From NCBI RefSeq assembly GCF_026213295.1, contig NC_079415.1:22282639-22346638 (forward strand): a DNA stretch of 64,000 bases, in the 5' to 3' direction. This document shows positions 22,662-33,871 of this stretch, piece after piece. The position numbers and the translations under genes are program-made. Within the stretch, counting starts at the first letter, position 1. Each line of letters starts with the position of its first letter. This DNA is from Gadus chalcogrammus (lineage: Eukaryota > Chordata > Actinopteri > Gadiformes > Gadidae). The notes under the pieces were generated by a model. It saw only the letters and a program-made list of their open reading frames with translations. It was not told the DNA's origin and searched no databases.

Positions 22662-24005
22662 AAGCCCCAGTGTCCCTCAAAATAGTTACCGGTACTTCTT
22701 CCCCACCCTGCACCAAAGACACAGTCCCCTGCATGATAAATGGACGGTAAGAATTCAGAGCTACAACCGATGTATCCTCATTTGAACCGAAAGTAGGTGT
22801 AACACAAGTGGACACCGGACGAACTGGAGCTGCCGTAGCAACCCCTTTTGGTTCCCAATGACCTGCCTTAGGGGAATTTAACAAGAAGCAATCCTTTTTC
22901 CAGTGCCCCCATTTGTTACAGTGATGGCAAACCTTCCCCGAGTCACGCACATCCCTACTGTTGTTGGCGTTAGCTCTGGAATTGACAGGCAGAGGTTTAT
23001 TAAATCGGCCATGCGACTCACTGGCAGCAACATAATTGCCACCGCCCGCTCTAAACTCTCCACGGTGCGTTAAGACAAAGTCATCTGCGAGCGCCACCGC
23101 ATCTGCTGCGTTGCGTGCTTTCTGCTCACTGATATATGTTGCCACACGAGCTGGAACAGAATCTTTGAACTGCTCCAAAATCATCAAATCTTGTAAGCCT
23201 TTGAATTCTTCCACCCCCGAGGCGTTACACCAGCGGTTAAAGCTCGTCGTCAAATCACGTGCAAATTCCAAATGACTTTGTCTGTCATGTTTCTTCCAAA
23301 ATCGAAACCGCTGCCTATACGCCTCAGGAACGAGCTCGTATGACTTCAGTACCACCGCCTTAACACGGGCATACTCTTGACTGTCAGCCGCATTCATAGC
23401 CGAAAAAACCTCTTGCGCCCTGGTTGTTAAGACGCACTGCAGCATCAATGTGCGCGCCGAGTCAGGCCATTTACGCACATCTGCCACCCTCTCAAACATG
23501 GCAAAGAATGCCTCAGGATCACGTTCGGAAAACTTGGGCACCAGACGTAGATTGCCACTAATGTCAAACCCCCCTGCAGACCGTTCTGCAGGTTCTGAAA
23601 ACACTTGTGCAACCGCTGAAATCTTACCATCCCCTATCAAGTCCAATCTATTTTGCTCTACCAGCAACTTAGCCTGTTCTGTCTGCTGTTTCATTTTTTC
23701 AATAGCATACTCACTATCTAGCCTAAGTTGTTCCTGATCAGTTTGTAATTTCGCTTGCAAAATGATTAATTCTTTTTGTTGGTGGTCCCGATCAGTTTGT
23801 ACTTTAGCTTGCAAAATGATTAATTATTTTTGTTGGTCGAACGTCAACCCTGACATAGCTGCTGGTGAAGGCACCGCCATTGCGGCACCTACTGCGGGAG
23901 AAAGAGACGCCTCCTCTTTCTTATCCCGTTCCTCAGTTGAAACCGCTATACCACATAGCTCTCTTTTCAAGACTTCCAACAATGTCTCCTTTAACCTTCT
24001 ATCAC
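22624..24005 (-). pseudogene. LTR element B gag, main part
   Basis: The translation runs RRLKETLLEVL... into a coiled-coil stretch with repeated QQKELIILQAKLQTD units. A TAA stop lies at about 23823-23825 between the first two units. A SCAN-like capsid region follows (KFSERDPEAFFAMFERVAD, WPDSARTLMLQ, YRQRFRFWKK), then a knuckle CHHCNKWGHWKKDC near 22910 and a protease motif ILRDTGAFDSF at 22665. Gag builds the particle and packages RNA. The N-terminal piece is separated by the LINE fragment. Confidence 0.75.
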
Positions 24006-24009
24006 AGTA

Positions 24010-25165
24010 CAGTACAGTTATATGCTCCTATAACGGCTAGCCGTTGGGAGTTGCTGGACCGGCCCAATTGTCGATCCAGCGATGAAATTCATTTTTACTA
24101 AGCATACTCCTACGTAGCTGGATCTTATTCAGGTCAGTCCATTTCTCGACTTTGATCCATCGATCGTGTGCATATTTGCGTTGGGTTTTTGCAAATAGTA
24201 TTTGCTTCTGTGGCATATAGTTCTCCATATGGATAACGTGTCCAAGCTTCGCAGTGTTTGTTTGCGAATGAAGACATCTAGGCGCCCAGCATAAGTTATT
24301 CTGTAAACATCGGAGTTGTTGTACACATACGCGTAGTCCCAGTCTTGGTTGTTGATGCGCTGATTGTACTCTGCTAGGGACTCTCTTTTATCACGCGCAG
24401 GCGGTGTATTCCGCCGTCGATGGCCACCCTTGATCATACACCGTAACATTTTACGCCATACGACCTCCAGGCTGGCCAAGTTCTTTTCACTAATGTCCCA
24501 AGTGTGTGCCGTGTACGTTAGACGAGAGCGGCAGTATGCCTGTAGGAATTGGACGCGTGTTCCCATGTTGATGCGGTGGTCACATAGTACACGCTTCAGC
24601 TCACTGAACTTTCCCCAGCCTGCTGCTATTCTGTGCGCGGTCATTTCAGTGTCACTCTCAGGATCGATATTAACTCCTAAGTACTTGAAAACCTTGCTGT
24701 TCTTGATTGCGACATTGTTTAGCTTTATCAGGCTGGCCATAGTATAGTCGCTCAGTGAGTTGACTACTTGTGTTTCAGTCTTCTTTATGGACAAACTTAA
24801 ACCGTATTCATTCAGAGTTTTGTCGATGATTTCTATTGAAGTTTGCATCGCAAGCTTAGAGGCAAAGATGAAAGCAGCATCATTGGCGTATAGAATTTTC
24901 TTGATACTTACAATTCCAATTGCGCGGCAGGCGGAGCGCTGAGTTCTGTTCGTGCATTCACCTGGGATACAGTATTCAAATTCCACACCGTAAGATGTGC
25001 CAAGCTCATCAACAAGGCGGCGGTCAATAATACGTACTACAAAATCAAAGTATATATTGAAGAGCAGGGGCGCCTCAATTCCACCCTGGCGGCATCCCTC
25101 GTTGACTTCAAACCTGGTTTGATGGCCTTTGATGGTGGCGGTGGTACCCGTGTAGATTGCTTTAT
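24010..25165 (-). mobile_element. LINE (non-LTR retrotransposon) 3' fragment
   Basis: On the minus strand it encodes the distal part of a non-LTR reverse transcriptase: GCRQGGIEAPLLFNIYFDF (25095-25045), then YANDAAFIFA (near 24890) where the catalytic box is normally YADD. A C-terminal region follows (RLTYTAHTWDIS, WRKMLRCMIKGG) and then, after a frame change near 24180, KNEFHRWIDNW. The 3' end is a short ACTGT tandem tail (24005-24030). It is 5'-truncated, as is normal for LINEs, and interrupts gag of LTR element B after IDLIKQS. Confidence 0.75.
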
Positions 25166-25296
25166 AAGATCGATTAAGCGATCACTAGCTTCAATTTTCA
25201 ATCCAAAACGATCTGCAATGTTCAGCAATTGGTCTTTGGTGCATTGATTTAAGAGCTCCACTGAGGGAGACTGAACAACGTCATCCACTGTCACCA
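25150..25296 (-). pseudogene. LTR element B gag, N-terminal piece
   Basis: ATG 25296 starts MVTVDDVVQSPSVELLNQC and continues through LLNIADRFGLKI to IDLIKQS, where the LINE fragment begins. The short helical module near the start resembles the N-terminus of other vertebrate SCAN-gag retroelements. Confidence 0.6.
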
Positions 25297-25365
25297 TCCT
25301 GGGTATTGTGCGCTTTAAGAGCCTCCTAGCTGGCAAACCAAACAAAAACAAACAAACAAAATACA

Positions 25366-26065
25366 ATACAAGTGTCCCCCTAGCCTATATAAACCCCAGC
25401 TAACTCCACCCTCTTCGTGTGCCGGTTGCAGAGGATTTCTACGCACTGAAGGCCACCGCAAAGGCCTAGCTCATACCAAAGGGGAGGAAAGGCAACCAAT
25501 AACTGGCGACCCGCATGCCCCCCTTAGCCGTGCCCCCGAGTCGAGATATTCAGTACGAACTTCTCGCTACTGCCGCACCTGCCGCACCTAGCCACCCCCC
25601 GGCCTAAACCCACAAGCTATTTTACCCAGGCAGCTAAGCGCACCTACCAGGGACACTCGTATCAAACAAATACAAAATAAAAAACCAGCCAGGCAACTTT
25701 TGACGTCCCAAATGACGTTTACTTAGCTGCACAACTACCATAAATAAAACAACTCTCCAACCGCACAAAATGAACCAAACAGCTACCGTACTGTACTGAA
25801 ATAACCAAACCTAATCAAATTAACTCAAATTTAAACAGATTAATTCAACTCATAACAATTAACTGCATCTCCCCAAAGTCCGAATAACAAGCCTGTAACA
25901 TTGCTTTGTCTACTCACCGGACTGTTGACCAAACAATGGAACGACGGAACCTCCCGGAAAGATTCCCAACTAACGTCACTCCATTCACAAATCCAATACA
26001 GGAGGGAGACTAAATTGACGCTCCAAACTCACTGTACAAACAAATTATTGGACGAGCCCCCATTT
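25366..26065 (-). other. LTR element B 5' leader
   Basis: Non-coding leader between the 5' LTR and gag. AT-rich, with the tRNA-Pro-like primer-binding site next to the LTR. No other feature seen. Confidence 0.6.
26045..26062 (-). other. Primer-binding site, tRNA-Pro-like (LTR element B)
   Basis: Reading away from the 5' LTR on the minus strand, TGGGGGCTCGTCCAATA matches the classic tRNA-Pro site at its first 13 bases and then diverges. Confidence 0.7.
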
Positions 26066-26462
26066 TGTTATGCACCTGGCCTAGGGGCGCCAGGCTACAC
26101 AACAAAAAGACGGGAGACAACAGTTTTCCAATCAAAATAAGTATTTAATCAAACCAAACCAATCCAAGTGCTCAAATTATAATAAAAGTATGGGATGTGG
26201 AAGTCAGTAAGTCCATAGTGTGGAGTGTGTATGCATGAGTGGATTATATGTGTGTGTGTTGTTTCAACATAAGTGTTGAAAGGTGTGCACGGCTATGGAG
26301 CTGAAAAGAATAGAGAGGGAAGGACTGGGGAAGCAGACTCTTATAGGGCGTTGGCACCCAGGCCCAGGTGCACGCCAATCACTCCTAATGACCAATTAAG
26401 TAGGTCTCTGCTCCCCAGTCCTAGAAACAAATGGAAGACACAACATACAGGGAACCGTCACA
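26066..26462 (-). repeat. LTR element B 5' LTR
   Basis: 397 bases, partner of 21446-21842. It ends at the TSD GTCT. Confidence 0.88.
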
Positions 26463-26466
26463 GTCT

Positions 26467-29400
26467 CATGCTCAATGAGAATGCAACGCCGGTCGCCTGC
26501 CACACCCCCATCCCAGTCGCCATACACTGGCAAGGTGAGGTGAAGGCGGGCCTTGACCAGGACGTTCGTCTTGGCGTGCTGGAAGAAGTGCCCATTGGCA
26601 CGCCAGTGACGTGGTGTCACCGCATGGTGATCTGCGCAAAGAAGAACGGCAAGCCACGACGTACCGTTGATTTCCAAGCACTGAACAAGCATGCGCTCCG
26701 TGAGACCCACCACACGCAATCTCCCTTCCACCAGGCGAGACAGGTGCCCAGTGGGAAATGCAAGACTGTATTTGACGCCTGGAATGGCTACCACAGCGTC
26801 CCACTGCATGAAGGTGACCGCCACAAGACGACGTTCATCACACCATGGGGGCGCTACCGGTACCTTTCGGGGCCACAGGGGTACATAGCGTCGGGAGACG
26901 GTTACTCACGGCGCTATGATGAGGTGGTTGCGGACATCGGCAACAAGACCAAGTGTGTGGACGACACACTCCTGTGGGCTGATACAGTTGAGGAGAGTTA
27001 CTTCCAGGCGGCACAATGGCTGGACGTTTGTGGCAGGAACGGAATCATCCTCAACCCGGAAAAATTTGTCTTCGCCGCACCCTCGGTGGACTTCGCGGGC
27101 TTCACAATCACCATGTCCGACGTACGGCCATGCAGCCGTTACCTGGAGGCTATCCGAGACTTCCCACGACCGCGCAACGTCACCGATGTCAGGTCCTGGT
27201 TCGGACTGGTCAACCAAGTGGCCTACTCCTTCAGTATGGCCGAACGCATGCAACCGTTCCGGAAACTCCTACTGCATGGGGTACGCTTCAAGTGGTCTCC
27301 GGAATTAGAGAACGTTTTCCGCGAATCAAAGGAGGAGATCGTCCAGGAGATCGAGCGTGGCGTCCGCATCTTTGACAAGTCCAAGCCAACATGCCTCGCC
27401 ACGGACTGGTCAAAGGAGGGCGTCGGCTTCTGGCTGTTCCAGAAGCACTGTCAGTGCACGCCGGTCAGGCCCTTCTGCTGCACTGATGGATGGAAGGTGA
27501 CCCTGGTTGGCAGCAGGTTCACACACGCGGCCGAGTCCAGATACGCGCCTGTAGAGGGCGAGGCGCTCGCGGTCGCTGACGCCTTGGACAAAGCGCGCTA
27601 CTTCGTGTTGGGCTGCAGGGACCTGATTGTGGCAGTCGACCACAAGCCGTTACTCAAACTCCTTGGCGACAGAGCACTCGACGACATACCCAACCCCCGT
27701 CTCAGGAACCTCAAGGAGAAGACCCTGCGCTATCGTTTCCGCATCATTCATGTCCCCGGGATGAAGAACAGGGCTGCAGATGCCATGTCGCGCAGGCCGG
27801 TCGGCACACCGTGCCCGTCGCCCATGGATCTTCCAGACGACAATGCCACCATGGTGACCCACCTCTCACCCAGCGCACACGCTGATGTGCTGTCTCTCAT
27901 ACGGTGGGCAGGACCGGTGGCCGATGATGTTGAGGAGGGCGACCTGGCCTGGTGCGCTGCGGGGCTTGAATCGCTGCAGTCCGTGACATGGGACCGTGTC
28001 AGGGAGGCCATGAGCAGCAGCGACGATATGCGCACGTTGGAGGAGATGGCGGCAGACAGCTTCCCCGAGTCAAGGGCTGGGATGCCGGTGGCGATTCGTG
28101 GCTTCCACCAGTACCGCGAGGATATCACATCAGCTGATGGGGTGGTCCTGTACAAGGATAGGGTAGTCATACCACCCTCACTCCGTGGCGAAGTGCTGAG
28201 CGCCCTGCACGCTGCCCACCAAGCCGTCTCCATGATGACCGCCCGCGCGGAATCGTCTGTGTTCTGGCCAGGCATGTCGGCTAACATCTGTGCCACTCGG
28301 AATAACTGCTACCGGATGGCGCCCTCTCAGCCCGCGGCGCCGCCGACCCCGCCTGTCATGGCCATTTACCCTTTCCAGGCTGTGTGTTCAGAGTTTTTCA
28401 TGCACAGGGGTGTGCACTATCTTGTGATAGTTGACCGCTACTCGAATTGGCCAATCATCTCGAGGTCGACGGGTGGTGCCGCAGACCTCATATGCCACCT
28501 ATGCCGTGCCTTTGCCACGTACGGGACTCCGGAGGAGCTTGCATCGGACGGGGGGCCGGAGTTCACCTCCGCCGAGACCAGGTCTTTCCTTCACAGATGG
28601 GGCGTACACCACCGCCTCTCATCGGTGGCCTTCCCCCACAGCAACTGCCGCGCAGAGATCGGCGTGAAGACGATAAAGCGGCTCATCACTGACAATACAG
28701 GCCCGAAGGGCGAACTCGACACGACGCTGTGTAGAGGGCGATACTCCAGTACCGTAATACGCCGGACCCTGACACAAAGCTATCCCCGGCGATGTGTGCC
28801 TTCGGCCGGCCCATCCGCGACTTCATCCCGATTCCACCCGGGAGGTACAGGCCGCACGTAACATGGGGTGTGACGCTGACGGCAAGGGAGGAGGCCCTCC
28901 GCAAACGCCACATCCGCACAGCTGACGCTTGGGCGGAGCACACCAAACGCCTCCCTCCTCTCGAGGTGGGGGACTTTGTCCGCGTACAGAACCAGATGGG
29001 ACCTCACCCTAACAAGTGGGACAGGACAGGCAGTGTCGTTGAGGTGCGCCAGCACGATCAGTACGTGATCAAGATTGACGGGTCGGGCAGGATCTCAACT
29101 CGGAACCGAAGATTCCTGCGCAAGTTCTACCCGGTCCACAGCGACCGGCCCCTGCCTCGATCGATCTATGACGATCTGGCTTCTCGTGTCGCTGTACCAG
29201 CACTCAGTGCAACGCCGCGGCTTCCTGGTCTTGCGAGCGGCCCGGTGAGGCCCGTGACGGAGTCAGGGCCCGCTCCACCACCGGCACCTGCAGGCTCTCC
29301 CCGGCGCGGGATGCAGCACACCCCTATCGTGCCAGTGGAGCCGGCCCAGGGCGTCCTTCGTGCGCCACCGCTGGGCTTTGTGGCCCCTCTCCCACCGCCA

Positions 29401-29487
29401 CCCGATGTGCCGCCGGCGACAGACTTGCGCCGGTCCACCAGGAGGGCCGGTGTGCCTGCCTGGCATAAGGACTTTGCTATGGGGTAG
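26467..29487 (+). pseudogene. Gypsy A pol: RT, RNase H, integrase
   Basis: Continues the frame left at 21445. RT motifs are [30 protein letters not shown] and, as catalytic box, CVDD (near 26955). RNase H is [14 protein letters not shown] (near 27400). The integrase zinc-finger region follows (HAAHQAV...), then the core: [20 protein letters not shown] and [16 protein letters not shown] (28430-28680). Near 28725 the frame shifts and a TAG follows. The remaining C-terminal part reads from about 28730 ([13 protein letters not shown], then a chromatin-binding-like tail VGDFVRVQNQ) and ends at 29487. Apart from this the chain is long and open, so decay is limited. Confidence 0.82.
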
Positions 29488-29631
29488 TCTTTGATGGGTT
29501 CTGTGGGCATTGTGTTCATGTTGGGTCTTCCGCTCGTTCTTGTGGCGCATAGTGCGTACAACCATTCGTTTGGTGCTGTTTTGTTGTTTTAATCAGCCTT
29601 TGTGTTAGAGTGTTAAAGGCTCAGGGGGAGA

Positions 29632-29808
29632 TAGGGAATATTGCACTACGGACCTCTATGTTGTTACACATAACGGAACCGGAAGTTAATGACTATTTAG
29701 ATGTAAACATACCAGCACCTTTAGCTGCTCATGACATGTTTGGTTATTGTCATTTCACTGCTATCTTTCATTAAAGAAAGTGAACAAATGGAAAGTTGTT
29801 CTTATTTA
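29632..29808 (+). repeat. Gypsy A 3' LTR
   Basis: 177 bases, matching 19711-19887 at all but about one position. It is preceded by the purine tract CTCAGGGGGAGA and followed by TSD CTTAC. Confidence 0.8.
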
Positions 29809-29813
29809 CTTAC

Positions 29814-31183
29814 CATATAATTTGTAATACATTATTCCCTTTTCCATGCATTCAACACAAACTTTTAACATGTGCGTTCTGCGACGTTACCATGTAAAAC
29901 ACGACAATTTACCCAGTAATTAAGCTGAAACTGTACCAGGCTCTTACCATATAAGTTGTAACTGGTTATTCCCTTTTCCATGCAATCAACACAAACCATA
30001 TATGTTCTGCAAAATCGTTCACCAGTAGTTAAGCACTTTAATTGTTGTTATAAAACCCCAAACCACTGTTGATGAAAGGCATATTAAAATTAAACAAAAT
30101 CAAAGGCTTATCTTTCAAACAATGCATATCTCACAAAGAGGCACTGAACACTGAAGAAATCTGACAAAAAAAAGAGCCGTCCACATCAACTCAATTTAAA
30201 TGTTACTGATGGTTTTTTCATAAAACACATGACAGTGTTATGGCAAGTGACCACAAGGAAGACTGCTTCAACCTCTACAATTTGAATAAGTGGTGAATGC
30301 CATGCAGCAATCTGCCTATGGGAGGATCTTTGTGGTCATTCGCAAACCAATGAGTCCACTCGATGAATGAGAGATGGCTCTTTAGTGTCTTCTCCCTGAG
30401 GTATCCCTGCAGTCTCCACATCTGGGATTTGAAGGCTGACCAAGACCTGACCAGGTACCTCCAAATCTCCCCTTCCATACTGTAATAAAGAATCAGAAGA
30501 CAAGAAAATAAACATTAGGACTGTCAATTAATGAACATTTCTAGAACATGTAGAACTCAAAGATTATTTTGTTTATCAGTTAAAAAAGGATGCTGGTCCT
30601 CTGGCCATTGTGTATGGTCATATTGAAAAGAGAAAAAAGCATAGCCATAAATACAGTTAATAGGACGGGAGGGGACAGGCTGTTAGCTCCGGTTAGCCCT
30701 TTAGCATCGAGCTAGCGGAGCTTCTGTCATTCAAATAACTCGGACATGTTGTTTAAAACCTATAACACCCAATTTATTAAAATATCCGGATTTAATCGGG
30801 CTCTCTCCCATAAGTACAGTTAATAGGACGGGAAGAGACAGGCTCTGTTAGCCCCGGTTAGCGCGATGCTAAAGAGCAGCTCTACCGGAGCATGCCATCT
30901 CAACAGGTGCAAGTTAGCCTCTGGTTTGATATTCGCCAGATATTCGGTTTACCACCCAATCGGATTCATCAACATAAGTGCAATACATTACGGGCTTAGT
31001 ATGTTGAGGACGGTTTAGGACACCGTATCGCGAAAAATCACAAACACATGTTGGCGCCATCGATGTCTGTGCAACAACGTCATTTACGTTCTGGCTGCTA
31101 CCTGTTTTAGGGGCCGTCAGCAAATTACACTCACCGACTGGTGGCAGAGACGTTACCATGGAATTGTTTCAGGAAATTAACCA
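29814..31183. repeat. Fold-back left arm, inner part
   Basis: Resumes the 171-bp array interrupted by Gypsy A (to about 30010), then runs through a small open frame (30478-30275, minus) to the central palindrome. 30621-31170 pairs with 31418-31969, and 29814-30620 pairs with 56139-56990. Blocks such as GGTTTTAAACAACATGTCCGAG are recognisable in both arms. Confidence 0.8.
30275..30478 (-). other. Small open frame in the fold-back left arm
   Basis: 67 codons, MEGEIWRYLVRS... to HHLFKL, preceded by a polypyrimidine stretch and CAG-like acceptor (TTATTACAG on the minus strand). The mirror copy in the right arm (56277-56537) keeps the frame with about five amino-acid differences and a longer tail. 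No known domain. It could be a captured exon or chance. Confidence 0.4.
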
Positions 31184-31417
31184 CACAAATATATTGCAAT
31201 ATAGTTTTTTAATCATAATGCAGTTAATAGTTTAATATTCGACAAAAATCGACTAAACTATATTTGAAATTATTAATTGCATCCCGTTTAACAATAATGC
31301 AATATATTAGCAAAGTTACCTGCAGTAAGTAGCAGCCTACCATTGGCAACTACTACTACAATCAGGTGACAAAATGTATTTTTTTGTGATTTTTATGTTA
31401 TTTTATATGATTTATTT
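31184..31417. other. Loop of the fold-back element
   Basis: 234 AT-rich bases that do not pair between the arms. The loop is flanked on each side by the pairing block GAAACAATTCCATGGTAACG and its inverse. No gene. Confidence 0.75.
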
Positions 31418-31973
31418 CCAGAAACAATTCCATGGTAACGTCTCTGCCACCAGTCGGTGAGTGTAACTTGCTGACGGTCCCTAGAACAGGTAGCAGCCAG
31501 AACGTAAATGACGTTGTTGCACAGACATCGATGGTGACAACATGTGTTTGTGATTTTCGCGATACGGTGTCCTAAACCGTCCTCAACATACTAAGCCCGT
31601 AATGTATTGCACTTATGTTGATGAATCCGAATGGGTGGTAAACCGAATATCCGGCGAATATCAAACCGGAGGCTAACTTGCACCTGTTGAGGTGGCATGC
31701 TCCGGTAGAGCTGCTCTTTAACATCGCGCTAACCGCGGCTAACAGAGCCTGTCTCTTCCCGTCCTATTAACTGTACTTATGGGAGAGAGCCCGATTAAAT
31801 CCGGATATTTTAATAAATTGGGTGTTATAGGTTTTAAACAACATGTCCGAGTTATTTGAATGACAGAAGCTCCGCTAGCTCGATGCTAAGGTGCTAACCG
31901 GAGCTAACAGCCTGTCCCCTCCCGTCCTATTAACTGTATTTATGGCTATGCCTTTTTCTCTTTTCAATAAGAC
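31418..31973. repeat. Fold-back right arm, inner part
   Basis: Inverse of 30621-31170. It ends CTTTTCAATAAGAC, where the BEL/Pao element inserted. The arm continues at 56139. Confidence 0.8.
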
Positions 31974-32356
31974 TATATGAGCCACATCCAATGTGTGTGC
32001 TCCGTGTGGTTTGACTCCCGGATGACCTGGTTGACGCGCTGTGTTGATGTTTCCAGTACTATGCAGGTACGTGAAGCAATGATTGATCCGTGCGATCGTC
32101 TCCGGTTTACAACCCGTTTATTTCCTCACCATGACACCAATTGCATGGGAATACGGAATACATTCATAGATCCTCAGTGACATAACAACAACTTGGTATT
32201 TCTTGCGGTCAAAAACCGTATGCCCTTCCGGGGTCAAACAACAGAGGTACCCCAAATGACGTCCCCTTTACACCTGTACCCGCAGTACGGCAACACCACT
32301 CAGTGGTCAACACAGACATTACAACATAACTGAAAAACAGGAAAATGGCTCTTACA
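31974..32356 (-). repeat. BEL/Pao 3' LTR
   Basis: Read on the minus strand it starts TGTAAGAGCCATTTTCCTG and ends near GGATGTGGCTCATATA. The same sequence occurs at 40521-40836 and 56068-56133, with about ten differences. Confidence 0.75.
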
Positions 32357-32497
32357 CTCCGGCCCCTAAATGGAAGCGACGGATGGAGCTAACATTTAAA
32401 CCAAAACAACAAAGAGCCATTAATACCAGTCATGCATTACTGCATTATCATCAGATATCTTAAGCTGCGTTCAACAGACAGAATTTGGTCACTGGTC

Positions 32498-33871
32498 TTA
32501 CCACAGTGTTAAACTTCGTCTTAAGACGAACGGACCGTACAAACTCGTTTTGTCGGGAAAGGTCTCGACTACTCGTCCGAGCAGCCAAGAGCCACGAGGT
32601 GCAGCCGAATCCATGACTATGACAATGTCTCCTGGCACAAAATTCCCTTTTTCTCTGTTCCATTTTTGCCGTTCTTGCAGCAGAGGGAGGTACTCTTGAA
32701 CCCACTGTTTCCAGAACAGATCAGATATATATTGAACCTGTCTCCACCTTCTCTTTGCATACAGGTCTTGTTTCACAAACACCCCAGGTGGTAATGCAGG
32801 TTTGCCTTTCAGGAGGAGGATAGGGTTTGGTGTGAGAGGTTCAAGATCATTGGGATCCTCGGACAGCTGGGTGATGGGCCGGTCATTTACTATGGCCTCA
32901 ACTTCACAGAGAACCGTGTTGAGGCCGTCGTCGTCCAATTGCTGCTGGTGCAATACAGATTTGAGAACACGCCTTATTGTACGAATCATGCGCTCCCAAA
33001 TTCCACCAAAATGAGATGCCCCTGGAGGATTGAATTTCCAGTCCACTCCTGCTGGAATGAGAGATCTTTGAATCTGTTCATGATTAAGTGCAGCGTGAGC
33101 CTCCTTCAGTTCTCTATTTGCTCCAACGAAATTGGTACCAATGTCGGATAGCATATGAGAAACTTGGCCTCTTCTACTTATGAAGCGCCGCAAAGCATTA
33201 ATGCACGCATCAGTATCCAGCGAGTTTGCAACCTCCAGGTGCACAGTTCTACTTACTTAACAGGTAAAAATCACCCCGTTGCGTTTACAGAGGCTTCTTC
33301 CTCTCTTCACCTCGATAGGTCCAAAAAGGTCTACACCAAGACTTGTGAAAGGAGGTAGGTCAGGCAAAGTCCTTTCTAAAGGCAGGTCTGCCATTTTTTG
33401 TTCACCTGCTCTTGCAGCGTGGAGTCTGCACGTCCAACAATCATTTATGACCTTTTTTATTGCTGAAGGAGCCTTTGTGATCCAGTATTTCCTCCTGAGT
33501 TTGGATAGTGTGTGGTTTCTACCACTATGACCTAGTTGCTGGTGGATATGCCTGAGAATAAGAGTCGAAATATGCTGGTCTTTAGTGAGGATGAGTGGAT
33601 GCTTGACTTCTTCTGGCAGAGTTGCCCTACTGAGCCTTCCTCCAACTCGAAGCAGGTCGTCCTCCAGATTCTTGTCGTTGAAGTCATGGTTGTACTGAGT
33701 AGCCAGCATTTCCTCCAGTTTATGCACAGCAATCCTGTTAACCGTAGCAGAGGGACATTTTTCCTCCATGGTGCCACAGTTTCCATTTAGTGGACCATTT
33801 ACTGACCATCCTAGCACAGTTCTAATAGCATATGGGACATTCCCACAGCTGTTGACGACCTGCCATGGTTC
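32498..33871 (-). pseudogene. BEL/Pao pol: pre-integrase and integrase
   Basis: From the solo-LTR edge the frame reads EPWQVVNSCGNVPYA, then LEEMLATQYNHDFND fused directly to KNLEDDLLRVGGRLSRA. The first is pre-RT sequence and the second is pre-integrase sequence, so the whole RT/RNase H segment has been deleted at about 33690. The integrase finger (HQQLGHSGRNH...CWTCR) and core (LGVDLFGPIEV; HMLSDIGTNFVGAN; SHFGGIWERMIRTIR) follow, with a frame break near 33245. The BEL-specific C-terminal domain (FVPGDIVIVMDSAAPRGSWLLGRV) ends near 32498. It cannot replicate on its own. Confidence 0.82.

Larger units (their letters stand above)
21446..26462 (-). mobile_element. LTR retrotransposon B (gag only, pol deleted)
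   Basis: 397-bp LTRs at 21446-21842 and 26066-26462, with TSD GTCT (21442-21445, 26463-26466). On the minus strand the 5' LTR is the right one. It is followed by a TGGGGGCTCGTCC primer-binding site (near 26050), and a polypurine tract (ATGGGGGGGG, 21843-21852) precedes the 3' LTR. The interior encodes a gag and a protease fragment. Reverse transcriptase, RNase H and integrase are absent between 22056 and the 3' LTR, so this copy needs a helper. It inserted inside the Gypsy A reading frame and itself contains a LINE fragment. Confidence 0.85.
19711..29808 (+). mobile_element. Gypsy-type LTR retrotransposon A
   Basis: 177-bp direct repeats at 19711-19887 and 29632-29808 differ at one base seen (ATGGCATG/ATGACATG). 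They are flanked by TSD CTTAC (19706-19710, 29809-29813). A purine tract, CAGGGGGAGA, precedes the 3' repeat. Gag, protease, RT, RNase H and integrase follow in Gypsy order. The frame is interrupted by LTR element B at 21446 but closes exactly when B is removed. The LTRs run TAGGG...TTTA instead of TG...CA, and no convincing primer-binding site was seen. Confidence 0.82.
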
